From Thioclava sp. JE_KL1 (GTDB lineage: Bacteria > Pseudomonadota > Alphaproteobacteria > Rhodobacterales > Rhodobacteraceae), in NCBI RefSeq assembly GCF_009296265.1, contig NZ_WBJS01000001.1, positions 434,001 through 498,000 of the forward strand: 64,000 nt of DNA. Reading direction: 5' to 3'. Below are positions 1 through 8,220 of the stretch, one piece after another. The notes beneath the pieces were generated by a model. It did no database searches and was not told the DNA's origin. It saw nothing but the letters and a program-made list of their open reading frames with translations. The position numbers were made by a program, and so were the translations under genes. The number at the start of each line of letters is the position of its first letter. Within the stretch, counting starts at the first letter, position 1.

Positions 1-141
1 CTCCATCTGACTGTAAATCGCCTTCACCCGCGCGCTGAGCTGCGGCGCTTGCGGCGCGGGCGGCGGGTTCGAGGCAGGTGGCTCGGGCGCGCAGGCTGCG
101 AGGGCGATCAGCGCGAGCGGGGCGAAGCGGATAAGGTTCAT
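1..141 (-). CDS. Lipoprotein, partial (C-terminus lies outside the window)
   Basis: Only the first 47 codons are visible, read from an ATG at 141 to the window edge. The N-terminus MNLIRFAPLALIALAAC is a short lipoprotein signal peptide with a LAAC lipobox (lipidated Cys at residue 17). A Pro/Ala-rich linker follows, of the kind that precedes a mature domain in outer-membrane or inner-membrane lipoproteins. The start overlaps the dsbD stop in an ATGA arrangement, so the two genes are translationally coupled and this lipoprotein is probably an envelope partner of DsbD. The function cannot be named from the visible part. Confidence 0.7.
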   Translation of the reverse strand, partial: MNLIRFAPLALIALAACAPEPPASNPPPAPQAPQLSARVKAIYSQME

Positions 142-2066
142 TGAGCGATCTCCGAAAGCGAGGTCGTGAGTTTCGGCGCGGTCACATCCCCGATCAGCCG
201 GGTGCCCTGCGCCTCCGAATGGTCGGGGCTGAGGAAGATCAGCGTCGGCGGGCCGATCACGCCCAACTGCTTGAGAAGCGCCTGCTGCGGCGCGCCGGTC
301 TTGGTCACATCGACCGCGATGGGCGTGACGTGGCGCAGCGCCGCCTGCACCTGCGGGTCGGGGATCACCTCGCGCGCGATGGTGGCGCATTCGGTGCACC
401 ATTCGGCCGTGGTGATCAGCATCACCGGCGCGCCCTTCGCGGCGGCCAGCGCAGCGTCGAGCGCCTCAGGCGTCTCGACATGGGTGAAGTCGTCTTCGGT
501 CAGGATGTCCGGCGCGGCGGCCATGACTGTCTGGCCTGCGGTGAAGGGCGCGAGGGGGCGCAGCGGATCGGCAGCCCCACTCGCCGCGCCAATACCTTCG
601 AGCGCACCGGCCAGCAGCGCCGCGACACCCAGCGCGCCGCCCACGCGGCCCAGGCCCGAGCTCTCCGGTCCGAACCGGTCGCGTCCGCCCAGGGCCACGC
701 CTGCACCGATCAGCAGCAGCGCCCAGAGCGCGAGGATCGCAGGTCCCGCGACGACGCGGCTCAAGAGCCAGATCGCGACGCCAAGGAAGACGTAGCCGAA
801 CGCCCGGTTCACGCCGACCATCCATTCGCCCATGCGCGGCAGGATCGCCGAGCCAAAGAGCCCGACGGCCATCAGCAACACGCCCTGCCCCAGACCCAGC
901 GCGAACAGCGCCGAAGCTCCGAGCCCCGCATCGCCCGTCTGCGCGATATAGAGGAAGGCCCCTGCCAGCGGAGCCGTCACGCAAGGCCCGACGATCAGCG
1001 TCGAGGTGAAGCCGAGGATCGCCGCCCCCGCGAGCGTGCCGCGCGGCCCCTGCACGGAGCTGACCTTGTTGGTCAGCGCCTGCGGCAGGCGCAGTTCGAA
1101 CAGGCCGAAGGAGGACAGCGCGAGGACGGCGAACAGCAGCGCGAGCGCGATCACCGTCGCAGGCGCCTGCATCAGGAATTGCAGGTTCTGCCCCGACCAC
1201 GCCGCCACGATGCCGAGAAGCCCGAAGGCCACGGCCATCGCCAGCACATAGGTCCCGGTCAGCGCCAACCCCCGCGCAGGCGTCAGGTCTTTCCCTTGCG
1301 CGCCGAGCATCCCGGCGACAATCGGCACCATCGGCAGCACGCAAGGCGTGAAGGCCAGAAGCAGACCGAAGCCGAAGAACGAGGCCACCACCAGAGCCCA
1401 ACCGCCCTTCGCCGCGATCCCCGCGACGAGACCGTCATCGGAGGATAGGCTCAGGCTGTTTCCGTCGCCCTTGGAGGCGGCTACGGGAGGCGTGGGGGTC
1501 TCGGCCTCGGAACTCCCGGCTGGCGCGGAGGACGCGGCGCTCTGCGCATAATCCGGCACCCCGGCGGCTTGATTCGATTGTGCCGCACTTGCGGCTTCTG
1601 CCGTCGCAGCCCCGCCCGGCGGCACGATCTCGCGGCTTTGGGGTGGATAGCAGAGACCCTTTTCCTCGCAGCCCTGCCAGTGCAGCGTGAACGGGCCGGT
1701 GATGTCGCTCACCACGGCCTCGGTATGATCGTGCCAGACCTCGACCGTGCCGAAATTCGGATCGTCCTTCATCTCACCCGGCTGCGTCTCGATGACGGGC
1801 GCATCGCCACCCTCGGCGCTGACCGTCAAGTGCTCGCGATAGAGGTAATAGCCCGGCGCGATGTCGAAGGAGACCGCGAGCGTCCCGTCATCCTGCCACG
1901 CGGTCTCGACCTGAAACGCCTCTTCAGGCGACAGCGGACCGCTGCCCCCCTTGGGCTTCAGAAGATCGAAGCTTTGCGCCGCAGCGAGGCCGGGCAACAG
2001 CAATGAGACCAGAAACACGCCCCAGAGGGCGCGCAGCGATAGACGGGAAAGAGCCTTTGCGTTCAT
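138..2066 (-). CDS. dsbD: Thiol:disulfide interchange protein DsbD
   Basis: DsbD takes electrons from cytoplasmic thioredoxin across the inner membrane to periplasmic disulfide isomerases and cytochrome c maturation thiols. The 642-residue product has the full three-part layout. A signal peptide ending in GLAAAQ is followed by the alpha domain with its Cys pair (CEEKGLCYPP). The eight-helix membrane domain holds the redox Cys residues in FTPCVLPM and VGPCVTAP, and the C-terminal thioredoxin domain holds WCTEC. I chose the ATG at 2066, which begins a clean signal peptide; an upstream reading (to 2216) would run across the promoter region and into the divergent regulator. It overlaps the downstream lipoprotein gene by ATGA. 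Divergent transcription with a two-component system suggests shared control through the box at 2089-2105. Confidence 0.93.
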   Translation of the reverse strand: MNAKALSRLSLRALWGVFLVSLLLPGLAAAQSFDLLKPKGGSGPLSPEEAFQVETAWQDDGTLAVSFDIAPGYYLYREHLTVSAEGGDAPVIETQPGEMKDDPNFGTVEVWHDHTEAVVSDITGPFTLHWQGCEEKGLCYPPQSREIVPPGGAATAEAASAAQSNQAAGVPDYAQSAASSAPAGSSEAETPTPPVAASKGDGNSLSLSSDDGLVAGIAAKGGWALVVASFFGFGLLLAFTPCVLPMVPIVAGMLGAQGKDLTPARGLALTGTYVLAMAVAFGLLGIVAAWSGQNLQFLMQAPATVIALALLFAVLALSSFGLFELRLPQALTNKVSSVQGPRGTLAGAAILGFTSTLIVGPCVTAPLAGAFLYIAQTGDAGLGASALFALGLGQGVLLMAVGLFGSAILPRMGEWMVGVNRAFGYVFLGVAIWLLSRVVAGPAILALWALLLIGAGVALGGRDRFGPESSGLGRVGGALGVAALLAGALEGIGAASGAADPLRPLAPFTAGQTVMAAAPDILTEDDFTHVETPEALDAALAAAKGAPVMLITTAEWCTECATIAREVIPDPQVQAALRHVTPIAVDVTKTGAPQQALLKQLGVIGPPTLIFLSPDHSEAQGTRLIGDVTAPKLTTSLSEIAQ

Positions 2067-2088
2067 GTTGGCCGGATCGCGGGCGAAG

Positions 2089-2105
2089 CTTAAGTCAGTC
2101 TTAAG
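2089..2105. promoter_or_regulatory. PmrA/QseB-like direct-repeat box, CTTAAG-N5-CTTAAG
   Basis: Two exact CTTAAG hexamers are spaced 11 bp start to start, between the divergent dsbD (start 2066) and the response regulator gene (start 2140). Direct hexamers with one-turn spacing are the classic target of OmpR-family regulators, and this matches the PmrA-box form (YTTAAK-N5-YTTAAK). CTTAAG is itself palindromic, so the box can act in both directions. Inference: the adjacent regulator binds here and controls itself and perhaps dsbD. Confidence 0.6.
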
Positions 2106-2139
2106 ATTCGTGCGGTGTATCCGCCGCGAAGGAGAAAAG

Positions 2140-2835
2140 ATGCGCATACTCGTCGTCGAAGATGACAGCATATTGGCGGACGGCCTGCGGGTCGGGCTCG
2201 GCATGGCCGGGTTCACCGCCGATGTCGTGTCCTGCCTTGAGGACGCCCGCGCGGCACTGGCCGGGGCGGAGTATCGCGCGCTCGTGCTGGACCTGATGCT
2301 GCCCGACGGCTCCGGGCTCGAACTTCTGCGCGAATTACGCGCGCGGCGTGCCGGGCTGCCGGTGTTACTGCTGACCGCGCGCGATCAGGTCGAGGACCGG
2401 GTCGCGGGGCTGGATGCGGGCGCGGACGATTACCTCGGCAAACCTTTCGATCTGGACGAGTTGGCCGCCCGGCTGCGTGCGCTCTCGCGTCGCTCGGATG
2501 GCCGCACCACAGCGCAGATTTCCCATGCCGGGCTGGAGCTCGACCCCGGCACCCGCAGCGCGTCCTTCAACGGCCAGCCGCTGAAACTCTCGCGCCGCGA
2601 ATTCGCGGTGTTGCAGGCGCTGGCCGAACGCCCCGGACGGGTGCTCGCGAAATCCGACCTCGAAGACCGGCTCTACGGCTGGGACGAGGAGGTCGAGAGC
2701 AACGCCGTCGAAGTCCATATCCACCATCTGCGCGCCAAGCTCGGGCGCGACTTCATCGAAACCCTGCGCGGCATCGGCTACCGGCTGCGCCCAGAGGAGA
2801 CCTCGCCATCTCGCTCCGCCTCCGCCTCTTCCTGA
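2140..2835 (+). CDS. OmpR/PhoB-family response regulator (QseB/PmrA-like)
   Basis: The 231-residue protein has an N-terminal receiver domain and a C-terminal winged helix. The receiver shows the acidic pocket ED at 8-9, phosphoacceptor Asp51 in VLDLMLPDGSG, Thr79 and Lys101 in GKPF. The effector half carries the typical LSRREFAVLQAL and VEVHIHHLRAKLG elements. The ATG at 2140 follows a strong GAAGGAGA ribosome site; an upstream reading would start inside the promoter. It overlaps the sensor kinase gene by about 28 bp. The short linker and motif style place it near QseB, PmrA/BasR and TctD, which sense metals, peptides or carboxylates; the signal here is unknown. Confidence 0.9.
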   Translation: MRILVVEDDSILADGLRVGLGMAGFTADVVSCLEDARAALAGAEYRALVLDLMLPDGSGLELLRELRARRAGLPVLLLTARDQVEDRVAGLDAGADDYLGKPFDLDELAARLRALSRRSDGRTTAQISHAGLELDPGTRSASFNGQPLKLSRREFAVLQALAERPGRVLAKSDLEDRLYGWDEEVESNAVEVHIHHLRAKLGRDFIETLRGIGYRLRPEETSPSRSASASS

Positions 2836-4145
2836 TACTCACGGGCGCGACGCTGGCCGTCTGGCTGTCCGCCGTATTCTGGATCGAGCACTCCACCCGC
2901 GCCGAGGTGACGCGGGTACTTGATGCGCGGCTGGTAGAGGCGGCGCGGATGGTCTCGTCGCTTGTGTCGAAGAACCAGATCTCGCTGAACCGGGACGGTC
3001 CTGCAGAGATCACGCTGTCGCATGACGAGAGTTACGAACATCAGCAATTCTGCCAGATTTGGTCTTTCACTCAAGGGCTCGTCGGACGCTCGAACGGGGC
3101 GCCGAGCGCGCAGCTGGTGCCCACCGATGCGACCGGCTTCCGCGATGTGACACGTGACGGCAAGGACCTGCGGGTCTACACGATCATCGATCCCGATCTG
3201 GGCGGGCAGGTCACGGTGGGCGACAGTCTCGCGATGCGCAACCGGCTGGTACGCGACGTGATTGAGGGGTTCCTCTGGCCCGCGCTGGTGATCCTGCCTG
3301 TGATGTGGGGGCTGATCTGGTTTGCGATCTCGCGCGGTCTGGCACCGCTCGACCGCTTCGCCCGCGATCTGGACGCGCGGCCGAGCGAGGATCTGCGCGC
3401 CCTGCCCGGCACCGCGCGACAGCCCCGCGAAATCCGCCCGCTCGCCGGTGCGCTTGACGACCTTCTGGCACGTCTGGCTGCGGCGCGCGGGCGCGAGCGG
3501 GAATTCATCGCCTATGCCGCGCATGAGATGAAAACGCCGCTCGCCGGACTGAAGACGCAGGCCCATATCGCGCGCCATGCGCCCGATACCGACACGCGCG
3601 AACACGCGCTCGCCGCGATCTCGACCTCGGTGGACCGGACCGATCGGATGGTGCGCCAACTTCTCGATCTGGCGCAGGTGGACAGTCGCGAGGCGCGTGC
3701 CACTTCGGTGGAGCTGAACGGGCTTCTGCGGCAGGTGCTGGGCGATCTGGCGGGGCTGGCCACGCGGCGCGGCGTGACGCTGGAACTCGACAGCGCGCCG
3801 GACGCGCCGACGGTGGAGGGCGACCCGCTGCTTCTGTCGCTCGCCCTGCGCAACCTGATCGAGAACGCGGTGCAGGCGAGCCCGGACGGCGCGACGATCA
3901 AGGTCAGCGTGACCACCTCCGGCAATACGCTCCTCGTCGACATTCACGACCACGGACCGGGCCTGCCGCCCGAGATCGCGCAGCAGGCGGGGCAGAAATT
4001 CGTCAAGGGCAAGGGCGCGGACGCGAATGGCTCGGGCCTCGGCCTTTCGATCGCGCACGACGCGCTGACTCGTCTGGGCGGTACGCTCAGCTTCGAGATG
4101 CGCGCGGACGGGCATCATACGCGGGTCGATCTGCCTGCCGCGTGA
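2808..4145 (+). CDS. Sensor histidine kinase (QseC/TctE-like); non-standard start
   Basis: This is the partner kinase of the regulator just upstream. It has an N-terminal membrane helix (LFLILTGATLAVW), a periplasmic sensor region, a second helix near 3265-3340 and a HAMP-like linker. The HisKA H-box follows (FIAYAAHEMKTPLAG), then N-box NLIENAVQAS and glycine boxes DHGPGLPP and GSGLGLSI. No in-frame ATG, GTG or TTG exists between 2703 and 2907. Starting at GTG 2907 would delete the first membrane helix. The reading frame is open and protein-like from 2808, where an ATC sits 7 bases after GAGGAGA, so I place the start there (445 aa). A CTG at 2832 or a sequence error are alternatives. Confidence 0.82.
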   Translation: MSLRLRLFLILTGATLAVWLSAVFWIEHSTRAEVTRVLDARLVEAARMVSSLVSKNQISLNRDGPAEITLSHDESYEHQQFCQIWSFTQGLVGRSNGAPSAQLVPTDATGFRDVTRDGKDLRVYTIIDPDLGGQVTVGDSLAMRNRLVRDVIEGFLWPALVILPVMWGLIWFAISRGLAPLDRFARDLDARPSEDLRALPGTARQPREIRPLAGALDDLLARLAAARGREREFIAYAAHEMKTPLAGLKTQAHIARHAPDTDTREHALAAISTSVDRTDRMVRQLLDLAQVDSREARATSVELNGLLRQVLGDLAGLATRRGVTLELDSAPDAPTVEGDPLLLSLALRNLIENAVQASPDGATIKVSVTTSGNTLLVDIHDHGPGLPPEIAQQAGQKFVKGKGADANGSGLGLSIAHDALTRLGGTLSFEMRADGHHTRVDLPAA

Positions 4146-4154
4146 GGCGCGGCG

Positions 4155-5528
4155 TCAGGCCCTGCGCCGCGTCCGCATCACAGCCCAACCGATCAGCGCC
4201 AGCACCAGAAGCACCGCCACGGCGATCGCCGCCCAAGCCAACTGCGCGGCGTTCGCGATGATCCAACTGACCTGCTGCTTGCCGCTCAGGATATTGGCGA
4301 CGCTGCCCTTGGTCACCTCGCCGTCGACACCTCCGAAATTGGTGCGCACATAGCTCGCAACCGACGCGATCTGCGCGTCGTTCATCGTGCGCTGAAATCC
4401 GGGCATGGCGACGTGGCGCGCATCATTTGGCATGTTGATCCCATGCGCGATCACCTGCACGACATTCGCCGCATTCGCAGAGCGCACGTCGGAGATCTTG
4501 GACAGCGCTGGCGCGGCGGTGCCCTGCCCGTTCATGCCGTGGCAGGTCGCACAGGCGCCCTGATAGAGCGTCGCCCCGTCTGTCGTATCGTGGCCGACGA
4601 CGGATTTCCAATCGCCGTTGGGCGCCTCGAGCGCGGCAAGGTCGAGCGTCGCCTGACCGTCGGGTCCGCTGGCCTCGGGTTGCGTGTCGACCGGCTTCAC
4701 AGCCTTCAGGTATTTCGCAATCGCCGTGAGGTCGTCGCTCGACAGCTTCGAGGTGGAGCGCGAGACCACGAGCCCCATCTCGCCGCCGGCGACGGCGTGC
4801 GCATTTCGGCCCTTGCTGAGATAGGCCACGATATCGGCCTCGCTCCAGTCGCCCAGACCGCCCTTGTCAGACGGTGTGAGGTTCGGCGCATACCAGCCGT
4901 TCAACATCCCCCCGGCGAGGTGTTTGCTGGTATCCTCCTGCATCAGCGTCCCGCGCGGGCTATGGCAGGACGAGCAGTGCTCCAGCGTCTCCACCAGATA
5001 GCGCCCGCGCTGAAGTTGATCGCCCGAAACATCCACCGCGCCGGGCGGTTGGCCCTTGTCGAGGAACAGCGTGTTCCAGCCCATCATCGCCGGACGCACG
5101 AAGGGAAAGCCCAGATCGGTCTCGGGTACGTCGTTCTCGACGGGTTTGACCTGCTTGAAATAGGCCCAGAGCGCTTTCACATCGGCATCGGTCAGGCCGG
5201 TGTAATGGGTGTAAGGCATCGCGGGATAAAGCCACGTGTCGGACTTGCCGCGACGCAGGGCACCTTCGAATTCCGCCTCGGTCATGTCGCCGATCCCGGT
5301 CTTCTCGTCGGGCGTGATGTTGGGCGCATAGATCGCGCCAATCGGGCTTTCGATCTTCTCACCACCGGAGAAATTCTCCGCGTGACAGGAGGAGCAGTCC
5401 CCCGCGATGGCGAGGTATTTGCCGCGCTTCACGAGGTCGCCTCCCGAAGCATCGGAGCTGGATTGCGCGTTTGCTGCGAGCGGGGACATCGCGGCGAAGG
5501 CGGCGGTGGCCAGGATCAGAACACGCAT
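4155..5528 (-). CDS. Triheme cytochrome c subunit of a membrane GMC dehydrogenase
   Basis: The 457-residue protein passes electrons from a periplasmic flavoprotein dehydrogenase to ubiquinone or a terminal oxidase. A Sec signal peptide (ending PLAANAQ) is followed by three CXXCH heme sites: CSSCHAENF, CSSCHSPRG and CATCHGMNG. A C-terminal membrane helix (WAAIAVAVLLVLALIGWAV) anchors it. This is the layout of the cytochrome subunit of gluconate 2-, sorbitol, fructose and alcohol dehydrogenases. The start at 5528 lies one base after the flavoprotein stop, so the three genes 7844-4155 form one tight operon. The substrate cannot be told from sequence by eye. Confidence 0.9.
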   Translation of the reverse strand: MRVLILATAAFAAMSPLAANAQSSSDASGGDLVKRGKYLAIAGDCSSCHAENFSGGEKIESPIGAIYAPNITPDEKTGIGDMTEAEFEGALRRGKSDTWLYPAMPYTHYTGLTDADVKALWAYFKQVKPVENDVPETDLGFPFVRPAMMGWNTLFLDKGQPPGAVDVSGDQLQRGRYLVETLEHCSSCHSPRGTLMQEDTSKHLAGGMLNGWYAPNLTPSDKGGLGDWSEADIVAYLSKGRNAHAVAGGEMGLVVSRSTSKLSSDDLTAIAKYLKAVKPVDTQPEASGPDGQATLDLAALEAPNGDWKSVVGHDTTDGATLYQGACATCHGMNGQGTAAPALSKISDVRSANAANVVQVIAHGINMPNDARHVAMPGFQRTMNDAQIASVASYVRTNFGGVDGEVTKGSVANILSGKQQVSWIIANAAQLAWAAIAVAVLLVLALIGWAVMRTRRRA

Positions 5529-5529
5529 C

Positions 5530-7125
5530 TCAAAGCTCCTTCGCGATGGTCTGGCCCGCGCGGATCGCAAGCGCCATGCCGGTCAGCGTCGGGTTCACCC
5601 CGCCCGCCGTCGGCATCACGCCGGTCGTCACAAGGAACAGGTTCTCGTGGTCGAAGCAGCGCAGATCGGCGTCGCAGACCGCCTCTTCGGCCTTGCTGCC
5701 CATGACTGTCGTGCCCATCACGTGCTGCTGGCAAATAAACTTCTCGGGCGCGGAGACACGGGTGCCGCCAGTCGCCTGCAGAAAGCGCGCGTAATCCTCC
5801 ATCAGCCGCGGCAGGTTCGCCTTGGTGTAATCCGAGAGCTTGTAGGTCAGTTTGATGCCGGGAAGACCCACGGCGTCTTTCCAAGAGGGGTTCACCTCGA
5901 TCCGGTTCGCGGGATCGGGAAGGTCCTCGGTCAGCGCCTCGGCGGTGAAGACGCGGGCCGAGTGGTCGCGGATTTTCGCGTCGAGCTCGGGGCCGAGCGT
6001 GCCATCCTTCAACAGCCCCTGCGCGATGCCTTCCTCGGGTGGCGCATTGAGCAGGTCGTAGCGCGTCGACGGCACTTTGTCGCGGTCGGGAAGCGCGCGG
6101 CGCTGCATGATCGCACCGTGAATATTCTGGCCGCGCCCGGTCCAGTAGGGCTCGGGCGAGAGCCACGTCATGTCGATCGTCGGGTGGATCATCAGCCGCC
6201 GCCCGACCATGTCGGAGCTGTTCGCGAGATCGTTCATCAACAAGAGCTTCGGCGTCTCATAGCCATGCGCCGCGATCACGAACATCTTTGCGGTCAGCCG
6301 CGTGCGGTCGCCTTCGGGGTTGATATAGGAGAGCGCCGTGATCTTGCCCTTGTCGCCGGTCTCGATCTTGTCGACGATGGCCTGCGTGCGGATCTCGACG
6401 CCCAGATCGCGGATCTTCTGCACCACGTGATAGCCCGAATGTTTCGCACCGATCGGGCAGTTCCAGTTGCAGATATTGTTGCCGATACAGGCGGGCCGGT
6501 TGTCGTAGGGCTGCGACAGCCGCGACGAGGGCGCGATATCGACGCGGAAGCCCATCGACGCCACCTGCTGCTGCAACCTCTGGGTCGCGTAGGGTTTCGC
6601 CTCGGGCGGTAGCGGATAGGGTTTCGAGCGCGGCGGATAGGTCTCGCCCTTGCCCAGACCGCTCTCGTCGAAGCCCTTCTGCCCGTTCACGCCGATCTCG
6701 TATTCGGCCTGCGTGTAGAAGGGCTCCAGATCGTCGTAGCTGATCGGCCAGTCCTCGGCGATGCCATAGGTCGAGTGCATCGCCATGTCCTCGGGCAAGA
6801 GCCGCCACGTCGCCGCAGTCCAGTGCCGCGAGGTGCCACCCAGAACGCGCAGCGTGCCGGGAAACACATCCAGCCCGCCGGTCAGATGCGGATCGACATA
6901 GCCGGGCGTGAAGCTGTTGGGCGCATAGGGCACATCGCCGAAGGGGTCGTTGAAGTTGTTCTTGCGCGGCGAGTTGCGCCAGTTCTCAGTGACTTTCCAG
7001 TCGGGGATGTCGGGGCCAGCCTCCAGCACGATCACCGAATGGCCCGCCTGTGCGATCTGCTGCGCGGCCAGACCGCCGAGCGAGCCCGACCCGACCACAA
7101 TCACGTCTGCATCGAAATCAGCCAT
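5530..7125 (-). CDS. GMC oxidoreductase, flavoprotein subunit of membrane dehydrogenase
   Basis: This 531-residue FAD enzyme oxidises an alcohol or sugar in the periplasm and hands electrons to the cytochrome encoded next door. The N-terminus has the dinucleotide fold VGSGSLGGLAAQQIAQAG and an acidic end of beta-2 in LEAGP. The C-terminus has the GMC signature NPTLTGMALAIRAGQ. It has no signal peptide of its own; partners of this family ride across the membrane with a Tat-bearing small subunit, which is present here. Its ATG shares one base with the stop of that subunit (TAATG). Within the family, gluconate 2-, 2-ketogluconate, sorbitol and fructose dehydrogenases are candidates. Confidence 0.88.
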   Translation of the reverse strand: MADFDADVIVVGSGSLGGLAAQQIAQAGHSVIVLEAGPDIPDWKVTENWRNSPRKNNFNDPFGDVPYAPNSFTPGYVDPHLTGGLDVFPGTLRVLGGTSRHWTAATWRLLPEDMAMHSTYGIAEDWPISYDDLEPFYTQAEYEIGVNGQKGFDESGLGKGETYPPRSKPYPLPPEAKPYATQRLQQQVASMGFRVDIAPSSRLSQPYDNRPACIGNNICNWNCPIGAKHSGYHVVQKIRDLGVEIRTQAIVDKIETGDKGKITALSYINPEGDRTRLTAKMFVIAAHGYETPKLLLMNDLANSSDMVGRRLMIHPTIDMTWLSPEPYWTGRGQNIHGAIMQRRALPDRDKVPSTRYDLLNAPPEEGIAQGLLKDGTLGPELDAKIRDHSARVFTAEALTEDLPDPANRIEVNPSWKDAVGLPGIKLTYKLSDYTKANLPRLMEDYARFLQATGGTRVSAPEKFICQQHVMGTTVMGSKAEEAVCDADLRCFDHENLFLVTTGVMPTAGGVNPTLTGMALAIRAGQTIAKEL

Positions 7126-7844
7126 TACTGTGCCTCCTGCTGGGAGTCGGAATTGGATGCGGGGTTGGGCGAGCCACTGGCGCCCTGACCGGTACCACCT
7201 CCGCTGTCCGCGCCTTGCGCTTTGCGCGCGGCGTCGACGCTGTCGGCCTCGCCCTTGGCATAGGCCAGCCATGCCGGATCGGGATCTTGCAGCTCGTAGC
7301 TGGATTTGGGCTGGTACTCCCAGCTCGAGGCCTCCTCGGGAAGGTCCGAGGCATCGACACCTTCGGGCACCGCTTCCCACCAGCCGGCACCGCCGGAGGG
7401 GTAAGTCTGCAGGGGTACGATGTCGCTCACCTTCGTCAGGGCCTGCGCCTCGAGGAAGGTCACGAATTCGGCATCGTCTTTCAGGATGCGCGCCGAGGGG
7501 GAGCCGGTGAATCCGAGATACCACGGCTTCGCGATGTTCAGCGCGAGGGTGGTCTGGTCGTCGCTCAGCCCGTCGATCGCGGCGGCGCGGTCCTTGCCGT
7601 CGAGCGCTTTAGCGAGCCCGTCCAGCTTGCCGGCAAAGCCTGCATCGCTATCGCTCAGAAGCTTCTCGATCCGGGCAGCGGTTTCCTTCGAGAGGCTGTC
7701 ATTGCCGCAGATCGCGCGGCTCACGGAAAGAAAGGCATCGCTGGGCGCGGCGCTATCGGCGGCGCGGGCAAAACCGGGTGTCAAACTTGCAAGTGGCACG
7801 GTGCCTGCCAAGGCGATCAGGAAACGTCTGCGGTCGAGGCTCAT
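7125..7844 (-). CDS. Small (Tat-exported) subunit of membrane sugar/alcohol dehydrogenase
   Basis: This 239-residue protein starts MSLDRRRFLIALAG, a twin-arginine signal, and ends its leader near FARAA. The mature part is helical and resembles the FAD-SLDH small-subunit family of sorbitol/fructose dehydrogenases. In those enzymes the small subunit chaperones the folded flavoprotein through Tat. The tail is a low-complexity Ser/Asn/Gln stretch (residues about 215-239), which is unusual. A GGAGGA ribosome site precedes the ATG. It is the first gene of the operon that continues into the GMC and cytochrome subunits. Confidence 0.78.
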   Translation of the reverse strand: MSLDRRRFLIALAGTVPLASLTPGFARAADSAAPSDAFLSVSRAICGNDSLSKETAARIEKLLSDSDAGFAGKLDGLAKALDGKDRAAAIDGLSDDQTTLALNIAKPWYLGFTGSPSARILKDDAEFVTFLEAQALTKVSDIVPLQTYPSGGAGWWEAVPEGVDASDLPEEASSWEYQPKSSYELQDPDPAWLAYAKGEADSVDAARKAQGADSGGGTGQGASGSPNPASNSDSQQEAQ

Positions 7845-8220
7845 GGCATCCTCCTCCCGGGGCTAAAAACGGAGCGTAAGCAACAGCCATGCGCAGTGAC
7901 CCTCAATCCCCGCGCAATCGCGCGGATGGAGCGGTCGGATCGTGGCTGCCTTCGTCATAATCGTGACGCTTTCACGCATTCGGGGTGACGTAGGTTGACG
8001 GTAGGGCCGCTGTCGGGGCCAGCAACCGCCCGCTACCGCACGTTATCGTCAAGGAACAAAGGCCGCGGGATGCGCGTTCAATAGGCCCTCACGTATTCTC
8101 GCCGACGAACGCGACCGTGTCTGAGAGCGGTCCGGTCACCGGGATGTGCACGCCACCCCCGGAACCCCGCGAAGGCACGTCGCATTCGGCCAGCAACACC
8201 CTCACGAACAGGAGCAGAGC
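7845..8220. other. 376-bp intergenic region between divergent operons
   Basis: No convincing gene is visible. It must hold the promoters of the dehydrogenase operon (leftward) and of the reductase gene at 8221 (rightward). A short hairpin CCGCGC-AATC-GCGCGG lies at 7910-7925. No clear sigma-70 hexamers or regulator site could be named by eye. Confidence 0.6.

Noticed and set aside
141-1448. A 435-codon open frame on the plus strand inside dsbD
   Set aside because: Its product is Arg/Gln/His-rich low-complexity sequence antisense to a clear DsbD. High-GC genomes produce such mirror frames.
1951-2139. Longer N-terminus for the response regulator
   Set aside because: It would cross the divergent promoter and the CTTAAG box. 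Receiver domains begin right at MRILVVEDD, after a strong ribosome site at 2140.
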